A DNA stretch of 24,741 nucleotides, from NCBI GenBank assembly GCA_020832865.1, contig JAJHRJ010000002.1:1-24741 (forward strand), given 5' to 3'. A model generated the notes under the pieces. The model had not been told where the DNA came from. It was given only the letters and a program-made list of their open reading frames with translations, and made no database searches. Position 1 is the stretch's first letter. The number at the start of each line of letters is the position of its first letter. A program made the translations under genes and the position numbers. This DNA is from Desulfurococcaceae archaeon (lineage in GTDB: Archaea; Thermoproteota; Thermoprotei_A; Sulfolobales; Desulfurococcaceae). This document shows positions 1-5,803 of this stretch, piece by piece.

Positions 1-580
1 TCGGAAGTTTTCTTATTCTACACGCAAGATACACAGCTGCCGCTACTATGGCCTCTATACTTCTGCCTCTAACAAGGCCTTTGTCCACAGCCTCCCTATA
101 TATTCTAGCAGCCTCCTCTCTAATGTAGGATGGGAGGTTCATTAGAGCAGTTAGCCTGTCAAGCTCATTCATAGCCTGTACGAGGTTTCTCTCCACACTA
201 CTAATTACCTTGATTCTTGACTGCCACTTTCTCAGCTTACTAAGCTGATATCTCTTACTAATAAGTGACTTACCTGAAGCATCACGGTTCATGTAGTCTA
301 TTACAGTTGAGAAACCCATATCGTGAACAGTCGGCGTAATAGGACCTCCTGTTCTAGCTCTCTTCTCCTCCTCCTCAGCTGTAAAAGCCCTCCACTCTGC
401 TCTATCATCAATTATTCTATCCTCTATAACCTCACCTGTATCTAAGCACACGTATTCCGCTCTAGCAACATCATATACGATCTTTTCCTGTGGACAAGGC
501 TTCTCCTCACTACTAGTAGGCGACGTAGTAGACGTTGAATCTGCCTGATTAAACTCTTCTTCAGAAAGCACATACAACAC
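1..580 (-). CDS. tfb: Transcription initiation factor TFB (partial, C-terminus beyond window)
   Basis: TFB bridges TBP-bound promoters and RNA polymerase, as TFIIB does. About 193 N-terminal residues are visible; the family is about 300 residues, so most of the second cyclin repeat lies outside the window. A zinc-ribbon-like segment (C29-P-Q-E-K ... C45-L-D-T-G) keeps only one cysteine of each CxxC pair. The B-reader/linker (AEWRAFTAEE, then RTGGPITPTVHDMGFST) and the first cyclin repeat (RNLVQAMNELDRL to VYLACRIRKL) follow. I place the start at GTG 580, giving M-L-Y-V-L-S-E-E-E, because Sulfolobus TFB as I recall it begins in almost the same way and a TATA box (TTTATAAGG, 611-620) would start transcription a few bases upstream. 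GTG 571 after GGGGTG is the alternative. Confidence 0.95.
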   Translation of the reverse strand, partial: MLYVLSEEEFNQADSTSTTSPTSSEEKPCPQEKIVYDVARAEYVCLDTGEVIEDRIIDDRAEWRAFTAEEEEKRARTGGPITPTVHDMGFSTVIDYMNRDASGKSLISKRYQLSKLRKWQSRIKVISSVERNLVQAMNELDRLTALMNLPSYIREEAARIYREAVDKGLVRGRSIEAIVAAAVYLACRIRKLP

Positions 581-610
581 CCCGGAAACCCCATATAATT
601 TATACAAATC

Positions 611-620
611 CCCTTATAAA
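611..620 (-). promoter_or_regulatory. TATA box of tfb
   Basis: TTTATAAGG on the minus strand lies about 31-40 bases upstream of GTG 580. The start site expected 25-27 bases downstream of the box centre falls around 588, giving a nearly leaderless mRNA, the common crenarchaeal arrangement for the first gene of a transcript. Confidence 0.5.
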
Positions 621-718
621 CTTAACGCCGATTTTAAACTTAACTCGCAGAACACCCTAATAAACTCGAAAATCTAAGATTAAAAACCACTATTAATAAG
701 TATTAAATAATGGAGATT

Positions 719-806
719 AGCCGGGTCGTCTAGCGGCCAAGGATGCGGGGCTTTGGCCATACATGGAGGAGACCCCGTGACCGGGGTTCGAATCCCCGCC
801 CGGCTA
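719..806 (+). tRNA. tRNA-Gln (UUG) with a short anticodon-loop intron
   Basis: The acceptor stem AGCCGGG (719-725) pairs fully with CCCGGCT (799-805), with discriminator A806 and no encoded CCA. The T-arm is CGGGG-TTCGAAT-CCCCG (782-798). The D-arm region GTCTAGCGGCCAAGGAT is normal. The anticodon stem CGGGG/CCCCG (746-750 with 773-777) encloses C-T-TTG-G, then an extra 15 bases (about 757-771), then A38. Anticodon TTG (753-755) and the A-T first pair fit archaeal glutamine tRNA. The intron is at the usual 37/38 position for splicing at a bulge-helix-bulge; its exact edges can shift by one G. A TATA-like ATTAATAAG (692-700) lies about 25 bases upstream. Confidence 0.93.
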
Positions 807-913
807 CTTCCTATTCCACATTATCGCATTGATAACTTAACCTAGAACACGGGTTTCTCCACCTAGATCACTACTTAAAATATTTTAGATACTTTTAACT
901 TTATTAAATATTA

Positions 914-986
914 GACCCGATGAAGTGCCGTTGGGAGACTACCCTCTGACTTATAACTTGTGAAGAATCCCCTGGCTGTGAGGGTC
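914..986 (+). ncRNA. Possible small structured RNA, box C/D-like (weak)
   Basis: A 5-base terminal pair GACCC (914-918) and GGGTC (982-986) encloses elements in box C/D order: GATGA (919-923, a partial C box), CTGA (946-949, a D' box), GTGAAGA (960-966, one mismatch to the C' consensus) and CTGTGA (976-981, where CTGA is expected). A TATA-like CTTAAAATATTTT (874-886) would start transcription near 907. Against it: imperfect C and D boxes and an unusually long 22-base space between C and D'. Confidence 0.25.
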
Positions 987-1031
987 AAATAACTAGTCCT
1001 TAACTAGACAATAAGATATTAGTGAGAGTAA

Positions 1032-1096
1032 TCAGACGCGGCCTACTTCTTCACCATAGTTAGCAGAGTCTAATCCGACCGCTAAAAGCTCATCAC
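1032..1096 (-). ncRNA. Candidate box C/D guide sRNA
   Basis: On the minus strand a perfect C box GTGATGA (1096-1090) and a perfect D box CTGA (1035-1032) bound a 65-base element. A near-perfect C' box GTGAAGA is followed by exactly 12 bases (AGTAGGCCGCGT) before the D box, the standard archaeal guide spacing. The D' box is poor: CTGC, or CGGA 12 bases after C. The minus-strand TATA-like box TATTTTAAG (1128-1120) would place the transcript start at about 1099, just ahead of the C box. Such RNAs direct 2'-O-methylation by fibrillarin-Nop5-L7Ae; predicted target strand for the D guide is 5'-ACGCGGCCTACT. Confidence 0.55.
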
Positions 1097-1148
1097 TAGT
1101 AGTCCCTATTAGTACACAGCTTAAAATACCGTATTGTACTAACTATGG
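1054..1148. repeat. Perfect 10-base inverted repeat with 75-base spacing
   Basis: CCATAGTTAG at 1054-1063 is the exact reverse complement of CTAACTATGG at 1139-1148. The left arm lies inside the candidate sRNA just upstream of its C' box; the right arm lies upstream of the sRNA's TATA-like box. It may be chance, a relic of duplication or a regulatory pairing. Confidence 0.4.
1120..1128 (-). promoter_or_regulatory. TATA-like box for the candidate sRNA at 1032-1096
   Basis: TATTTTAAG on the minus strand is centred 25-28 bases upstream of the position just before the C box (1096). The distance agrees with an archaeal promoter starting the sRNA at about 1099. Confidence 0.4.
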
Positions 1149-1202
1149 GAGTAAACTACGCGCTAACTGTTAATAAGAAGGAAAAAGGTAGTATAAATAG
1201 GA

Positions 1203-1314
1203 GCCGGGGTGCCCGAGCGGACTAAGGGGGTGGGCTCGAGTACTCCAGCGTTAATATTAGAGAGACCCACTACCCCCATATGGGGGTGCGCGGGTTCAAA
1301 TCCCGCCCCCGGCG
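1203..1314 (+). tRNA. tRNA-Ser (CGA) with a 24-base anticodon-loop intron
   Basis: The acceptor stem GCCGGGG (1203-1209) pairs with CCCCGGC (1307-1313), discriminator G1314, no encoded CCA. The anticodon stem GTGGG/CCCAC (1230-1234 with 1266-1270) encloses C-T-CGA-G (anticodon 1237-1239), an intron at about 1241-1264, and A1265. The long variable arm ACCCCC-ATAT-GGGGGT marks a class II tRNA, and the G discriminator fits serine. The T-arm is GCGGG-TTCAAAT-CCCGC (1290-1306). The intron contains TTAATATTA, a TATA-like string. The amrS start codon lies only 21 bases beyond the 3' end. Confidence 0.95.
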
Positions 1315-1335
1315 CTAGTGGTAGAGGTGATTTCT

Positions 1336-2367
1336 GTGCTTGTTAAAGCGAGGTTTTACGAGGTCTTGTGTGATAATAGCGTTAAGTGCTTAGTCTGCGA
1401 GAGGGGCTGCATCTTAAAAAGCGGTTTACGTGGGCCCTGTAAAAACTACGTGAACATCAATGGTGTTCTTTACCACGCTGGTTACGGCAAACTCAGCGCC
1501 ATTGAGAGTAGACCCATAGAAATAAAGCCACTATATCACTACTGGCCTGGCTCTACAGCCTTAACGTATAGCAACTACGGGTGTAACTTCTACTGCCCGT
1601 GGTGTCAAAATGACCATTTAAGTTATAGTGAGCCGCTGGAGGGTAGTGAGATTATACCTCCCGAGGAGCTAGTTAGATTAGCTATTCTAAGCGGTGATGA
1701 GGGATTCTCGGCGAGCTTTAATGAACCTATAACTAACCTTGACTACGTAATAGATGTAACCGAGTTAGCCGTGAAAAACAACCTGTACTCAATGATGGTA
1801 ACAAACATGTACTTTACTACGAGATCACTCAAAGCCGTCATAGAAGCGGGTGTAGACGGTTTCTCAGCTGATATAAAGGGGTGCCCTGCTATGAAGAGGG
1901 CGCTTGTAGGCATTGATCATAGTATCGTGTATAGAAATGCTAAGTTAGCTATTGACATGGGTGCTCACGTTGAAATGGTATATTTAGTTGTAACAAGCAC
2001 AAACGACTTCGAAGAGTGCATTGAGTGGATTATTAATAACCACCTAAGAGAGCTTGGCCCGGATGTACCCCTACACATTAACAGGTACTACCCTGCTCAC
2101 AGGTGGACAGAGCCTCCGACACCTCTAAGTAAACTAATTGAAATCAGAAACTACGCTATTAAAGAGGGATTAAAGTACGTATATATAGGTAATGTGTGGA
2201 ACTCTGAACTTGAGTCAACAAGATGTCCTAGATGCGGTAAACTACTTATACATAGAATTGGTTACAGAGTGCTGAGCACACACCTGGATCGCTCTAACGG
2301 GAAATACACATGTAGGCATTGCGGCGAGATCATTCCAATAAAAGGAAGAATCGTATTAAAGACCTAA
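1336..2367 (+). CDS. amrS: AmrS-like radical SAM enzyme (AmmeMemoRadiSam family)
   Basis: This 343-residue protein has the radical SAM cluster motif C83-N-F-Y-C87-P-W-C90 in a YGCNFYCPWCQND context, preceded by a cysteine-rich N-terminus (CLVCERGC, GPC) and followed by SFNEPI and a C-terminal zinc ribbon (CPRCGKLL ... CRHCGEIIP). This matches the AmrS branch related to pyruvate-formate-lyase activating enzymes; its substrate is unclear. The usual companions Memo and AMMECR1 are not in the window. I chose GTG 1336 because GAGGTG (1324-1329) lies six bases before it; GTG 1318 and GTG 1327 are in frame but upstream of or inside that site. There is no room for a separate promoter after tRNA-Ser, so it is either co-transcribed with the tRNA or promoted from within it. 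Confidence 0.88.
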   Translation: MLVKARFYEVLCDNSVKCLVCERGCILKSGLRGPCKNYVNINGVLYHAGYGKLSAIESRPIEIKPLYHYWPGSTALTYSNYGCNFYCPWCQNDHLSYSEPLEGSEIIPPEELVRLAILSGDEGFSASFNEPITNLDYVIDVTELAVKNNLYSMMVTNMYFTTRSLKAVIEAGVDGFSADIKGCPAMKRALVGIDHSIVYRNAKLAIDMGAHVEMVYLVVTSTNDFEECIEWIINNHLRELGPDVPLHINRYYPAHRWTEPPTPLSKLIEIRNYAIKEGLKYVYIGNVWNSELESTRCPRCGKLLIHRIGYRVLSTHLDRSNGKYTCRHCGEIIPIKGRIVLKT

Positions 2368-2407
2368 GCTAAGTCTCTCCCTCCAGGATGAGTGAACAGA
2401 GTCAAAG

Positions 2408-2492
2408 TGCGGGGGGTGGGATTTGAACCCACGCAGGCCTACGCCATCGGGTCCTAAGCCCGACCCCTTTGACCAAGCTCGGGCACCCCCGC
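2408..2492 (-). tRNA. tRNA-Leu (UAG), intronless
   Basis: On the minus strand the acceptor GCGGGGG (2492-2486) pairs with CCCCCGC (2415-2409) and the discriminator is A (2408). The anticodon stem-loop is TCGGG-CTTAGGA-CCCGA with anticodon TAG. A GGC-gtag-GCC variable arm marks a class II tRNA and the A discriminator fits leucine. The T-arm is GTGGG-TTCAAAT-CCCAC. No CCA is encoded. It starts 17 bases after the stop of the FAU-1 gene on the same strand, so it may be excised from that transcript or use a promoter within the FAU-1 3' end. Confidence 0.95.
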
Positions 2493-2509
2493 ACCTTCTA
2501 ATTAAATCT

Positions 2510-3940
2510 TTAACTCTCATATCCGGGATTATAAACGTACCTTCTGTAATTTTCAAGTACATGTTTAAGCACGTTTTTAGCGTAGTTGTATAAGTGCTTA
2601 CTGATTAGTCCTACTTCTCGGGCTTTTTCCAGCTCGTCTTCATCGACTACTTTCATGTCTCCGCTGGGGTATACTACTACATCGACTAGTAGGTCATGGT
2701 ACTTTACTAACCCAGGAATAATCTCTGGTGGAGTATTAATATTGATGTAACTTCCTATCCACTTTCCCCTCCTATAGTAATTGTGCGATAAAATAGGCTG
2801 ATCGCTCCTTATAACAACATAGTCAATATCACCAGGCTCTTTCTCCACCCCGAGCCCGTTGTATGCACCAGTTGACTTAATAGTTCTCTTCGCGGTGAGC
2901 TGAATAACATTGGAATTCACAACTACATCTAAGACCTCTCCTTCACCTAGGATAATTCTATCCCCTGTAGGCTTAATGTGAACAAAGTTGACTACTTGCC
3001 TCTCTCTGAGCTTCTCGCCTATATAGTGCAGAAGCCTTGACGACGCCTCTTGACTACAGGTGTCACTTGCTACAATGCCTTCTATTAAGTCCACATAATC
3101 ACTCAAACCAGAGGATTTCAGTGAGTGATGCAGACTAATAGTTCTAGTAACACTCCTCCTGATCTCATCAAGAGCGCCTTTAGCTAGACTAGTTACTCCA
3201 ATAATCCCTATAAACTCGCCATCTCTCAACTTAGCTGGAGCACTGAGACTTCGTGCTCTCTCCATTAAATCTCTGTATTCTTGAAGTAACTGGTCGATCT
3301 CCTCTAAAACAGCCTCATCACTAGCGTATTTTGAGCTACTTCTAAAGTGAACACCCAGCCCGGTACCCATTAGCTTAGAGAGAGCCAGAGATGAGAGCCT
3401 AGCCCTGATCTTGTTCTCTCTTACGTGCTCAGAGAAGGATATTCTGGGTTCACCGTGTATCAGTGCAAGTATTTTTCCCCGTATCATAAAGCTTTTAGTT
3501 AATAGGGTTTTCTCACCGGGTTTCAGCGGTGCTTTTTTAACACCAACAATAACACTCGACCCTGGAATCTCCTCGCAGGGTATCAAATAGCCCTTAGCCT
3601 CTCCGAGATCAACTGTACAGTGATCACCTGTTCTCTCCGTCACTAAGCCCTTATATACAGCATAGAGCTCTACTCGCGATCTCCACGTAAACACGTACTT
3701 TAAGCGCTCAACAATAGTATTGTATACTTCAATGGCCTCGCGTTGAGTACCTACAACTAACACCTCGTCTTCAATGTTAGTAGTCTTAACAGTTACGTCA
3801 GCAGGCTCTTTCTCTAATTCTATAGAGAGCCTCTCCTGGATCTTCTCACTGGCCTCTACAATTTTAAAGCCGCAATCTAGCAGTATCTTCGATATGGCTG
3901 TAGCGTAGATACCGCGTACGCGTATCCTTGCCTGGGCCAT
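2510..3940 (-). CDS. FAU-1-type RNA-binding ribonuclease (RNase E/G-related, DUF402 C-terminus)
   Basis: This 476-residue protein resembles archaeal FAU-1 (AU-1), an RNA-binding protein first described from Pyrococcus furiosus as binding AU-rich RNA and later reported to have ribonuclease activity on rRNA precursors. The middle carries an S1/RNase-E-like segment (GLVTERTGDHCTVDLGEAKGYL, residues about 105-125). The last 150 residues form the DUF402 region, with conserved GDRIILGEGEVLDV, GDIDYVVIRSDQPI and KYHDLLVDVVVYPSGDMKVVDEDEL. Length and domain order fit the family. The start is ATG 3940 with TTTTTAAATAAG upstream and almost no leader. tRNA-Leu follows 17 bases downstream, and a UPF0147 gene lies upstream on the same strand after an 88-base gap. 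RNA processing is the likely role; the target is unknown. Confidence 0.85.
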   Translation of the reverse strand: MAQARIRVRGIYATAISKILLDCGFKIVEASEKIQERLSIELEKEPADVTVKTTNIEDEVLVVGTQREAIEVYNTIVERLKYVFTWRSRVELYAVYKGLVTERTGDHCTVDLGEAKGYLIPCEEIPGSSVIVGVKKAPLKPGEKTLLTKSFMIRGKILALIHGEPRISFSEHVRENKIRARLSSLALSKLMGTGLGVHFRSSSKYASDEAVLEEIDQLLQEYRDLMERARSLSAPAKLRDGEFIGIIGVTSLAKGALDEIRRSVTRTISLHHSLKSSGLSDYVDLIEGIVASDTCSQEASSRLLHYIGEKLRERQVVNFVHIKPTGDRIILGEGEVLDVVVNSNVIQLTAKRTIKSTGAYNGLGVEKEPGDIDYVVIRSDQPILSHNYYRRGKWIGSYININTPPEIIPGLVKYHDLLVDVVVYPSGDMKVVDEDELEKAREVGLISKHLYNYAKNVLKHVLENYRRYVYNPGYES

Positions 3941-4028
3941 TTAAGATCCCGGTTAGTAAATAGCTTATTTAAAAACCGAGAAGAGCGACTTTAACATGTT
4001 CTTAGTACTCAGTTAACTCTACTATAGT

Positions 4029-4298
4029 CTAGTCTTTCACAGTCTCAAGTATTGATATAACTTGCCATATCTTTGTACGAGCACTCAAAGACATATTAGG
4101 GTCTTGACTGATCTGCTCAAGAGCTCCTATAGCATTAGCTGCCCTAACGCCAGGCGTGTACTTCGTGTCTCGTAAGTGATTAAGGGCCTCCATTGCCGCT
4201 CTTCTAATATTTCTCGGAATAGCCGTGTCATTGATAATCGTCATTAGAATGTAAACAGCATTTTTTATCTTAGCTTCATTATCCATAATACGACTCAT
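4029..4298 (-). CDS. UPF0147 family protein
   Basis: This small all-helical archaeal protein (89 residues from ATG 4298) carries the family's conserved block [19 protein letters not shown] followed by [33 protein letters not shown]. Its function is not established. I chose ATG 4298 over the in-frame GTG 4304 because GGAGGT sits directly against the GTG but six bases before the ATG. It lies upstream of, and on the same strand as, the FAU-1 gene and is divergent from the p27/UPF0148 gene, with about 120 bases between their starts. Confidence 0.88.
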   Translation of the reverse strand: MSRIMDNEAKIKNAVYILMTIINDTAIPRNIRRAAMEALNHLRDTKYTPGVRAANAIGALEQISQDPNMSLSARTKIWQVISILETVKD

Positions 4299-4419
4299 TC
4301 TCACACCTCCTTAGCCCACTAGCTTAGAGTATATCGTAGCAGAGTATTAATTATGTTTCCTTAGGAAGCTATAGTATAATAGCTTCGTTCTAAAATCTCA
4401 TAGTAGTTGAGGTGAGTGC

Positions 4420-4791
4420 GTGCTCATGTCCACGAGAAATGACCCCACAAAGATAATGGCGGAGCTCCTTAAGTCTGGGGCAGTAATGCTCGCGGAGACA
4501 TGCCCTGTTGAAGGGTGTCATTTACCTCTCTTCAAGCTAAAGACAGGCGAAGTCGTATGCCCTGTTCACGGCAGAGTACATATCGTTAAATCCGAGGAGG
4601 AGGCTAAAGAGATCTACGCTAAGACATACCTGCTTAACATAATTGAGAGATTAGAGACATATGCGCTGAGGAACATTGAAAACCTATTAAGTACACCTGA
4701 TATAGAGCCAACAGAGTACATTAAGTGGTTAGAGGTTCTTGAGAGAATTCAGAGACTAAAATCGCAAATTACTGCGAGAAGCCAGAGATGA
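4420..4791 (+). CDS. p27/Sjogren-scleroderma autoantigen 1 family zinc protein (UPF0148)
   Basis: This 123-residue protein has the p27-type zinc-binding layout: MAELLKSGAVMLAETCP, then C28-x4-C33, then CPVHG (C47, H50), followed by a helical region rich in E, L and R. The fourth ligand would be histidine rather than the usual cysteine. The archaeal family has no firmly assigned function. GAGGTGA (4409-4415) precedes GTG 4420 by four bases; ATG 4426 is the alternative start. The last 36 bases overlap the 3' end of the convergent tmk gene. It is divergent from the UPF0147 gene. Confidence 0.85.
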   Translation: MLMSTRNDPTKIMAELLKSGAVMLAETCPVEGCHLPLFKLKTGEVVCPVHGRVHIVKSEEEAKEIYAKTYLLNIIERLETYALRNIENLLSTPDIEPTEYIKWLEVLERIQRLKSQITARSQR

Positions 4792-5409
4792 GGCTTTCTT
4801 CTCAATAACCCCTAGTACTAGTCTCTTCACATCACAGTAAACTTCTCTAATATCGCGAGAGGCGTCTACGGGAGTAAGAAGCCCCATTTCTACAAGCCTC
4901 AAATATACACTTCTCACTTTGTACTGCAACTCTAATTTCTCAAACTCCGAAAACCTAGAAACTATTGATTCCTTTCGCTTAATCGCTATTGCCGGGTCCA
5001 CGTCGAGGTACACTGCGATATCAGGTTTCAAAACCCACTTATTCACCTCGAGTACCCAATCAACTGGAGCACCCATCGCACCTTGGTAAGCAACACTACT
5101 ATAATAGTACCTGTCACAGACAACAATATAGCCCTGTTTAAGAGCCGGTAGAATCCTGGATTTAATGTGGAGAAGTCTATCTAGCGCGAATGTGAGCACG
5201 TCTATGTACGGGTCTCTAAGATCACTGTATCTAGTCTTTAAGGTATTAATTATTTCTGAGTCAGTTGGTTCATATGTGTAGTGTGTTTTAAAGCCCATTT
5301 CAGAAAGATCCTTAATAATCATGTTTGCTATTGTTGTTTTCCCAGACCCATCTATTCCCTCAAGGACTACAAAGACGCCTTTATACTCTCCTGTAGAGTA
5401 AAAGCTCAG
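4756..5409 (-). CDS. tmk: Thymidylate kinase, apparently with a CTG start
   Basis: dTMP kinase phosphorylates dTMP to dTDP. The conserved features are a P-loop G-I-D-G-S-G-K-T (residues 18-25), DRYYYSSVAYQG (from about residue 99), PDIAVYLDVDP and a lid-region RF/EKLE segment. The first ATG in frame (5322) lies downstream of the P-loop, so it cannot be the start. Upstream of it the frame is open back to a TGA at 5418-5416 with no ATG, GTG or TTG. The only good candidate is CTG 5409: a 7-base match to the anti-Shine-Dalgarno sequence (GAGGTGA, 5422-5416) sits six bases before it, giving a normal 217-residue protein. The start overlaps the AcnX small-subunit gene by 29 bases, so translation is probably coupled. 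A frameshift from that gene is the alternative. The function is certain, the start probable. Confidence 0.93.
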   Translation of the reverse strand: MSFYSTGEYKGVFVVLEGIDGSGKTTIANMIIKDLSEMGFKTHYTYEPTDSEIINTLKTRYSDLRDPYIDVLTFALDRLLHIKSRILPALKQGYIVVCDRYYYSSVAYQGAMGAPVDWVLEVNKWVLKPDIAVYLDVDPAIAIKRKESIVSRFSEFEKLELQYKVRSVYLRLVEMGLLTPVDASRDIREVYCDVKRLVLGVIEKKASSLASRSNLRF

Positions 5410-5803
5410 AACCTCTCACCTCTAAGTAGCCGCTATTATTGATTACATGTATATTTTTAACGAGCCCTTCGTAGTCTTTAACTACGAAGAGAGGGATCTC
5501 CGCGATCACACAGCCCACTATTAACATGGGCTCTACCTCTGCCACGAGAATACAAACGGGGGCTGTGTTATTTCTTCTCAGAGCGTAGATAACATACGGC
5601 GCTACTGTGCTTCCACGAGTACCCTTGAATACTAGTACTTTTCCGTTAAAACACTTATTTTCAAGCGTTGAGAGGCAACCACGATCAGGGCTAACCTCCC
5701 CAAAAAAGCTGATGTACCCATCAACTAGAGTAACCTCGCCGCGACAAAAACCCGGAATAATAGGTTTTACTTCACCCCTATACACCAGAGAGGTGCTTGA
5801 CAA
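5381..5803 (-). CDS. Phosphomevalonate dehydratase small subunit (AcnX swivel domain)
   Basis: This 140-residue protein is the AcnX small subunit (DUF126), the swivelling domain of the heterodimer with the large subunit encoded just upstream. The signature G-T-R-G-S65-T-V-A-P-Y-V includes the conserved active-site serine. In archaea this pair dehydrates (R)-5-phosphomevalonate to trans-anhydromevalonate 5-phosphate. Other AcnX members act on cis-3-hydroxy-L-proline, but the adjacent UbiD-type decarboxylase argues for the mevalonate role. The start TTG 5803 follows GAGGG and overlaps the large-subunit gene by 26 bases; its own 3' end overlaps the proposed tmk start. Overlaps at both ends mark it as an internal operon gene. 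Confidence 0.88.
   Translation of the reverse strand: MSSTSLVYRGEVKPIIPGFCRGEVTLVDGYISFFGEVSPDRGCLSTLENKCFNGKVLVFKGTRGSTVAPYVIYALRRNNTAPVCILVAEVEPMLIVGCVIAEIPLFVVKDYEGLVKNIHVINNSGYLEVRGSELLLYRRV

Larger units (their letters stand above)
807..1202. other. Gene-free stretch between tRNA-Gln and tRNA-Ser with RNA-like signals
   Basis: There is no credible protein gene in these roughly 400 AT-rich bases. It contains a good minus-strand box C/D RNA candidate (1032-1096), a weaker plus-strand candidate (914-986), a 10-base perfect inverted repeat (1054-1063 and 1139-1148), and a TTAATAAG box (about 1170-1180) suitably placed for tRNA-Ser. Confidence 0.7.

Noticed and set aside
2356..2562. 68-codon minus-strand frame running through tRNA-Leu
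   Set aside because: It is an open frame across the tRNA gene and the end of the FAU-1 gene; composition is arbitrary and no family is recognisable.
5320..5322. ATG 5322 as the tmk start
   Set aside because: It lies after the P-loop GIDGSGKTT, which reads in frame upstream, so the protein would lack its nucleotide-binding site.
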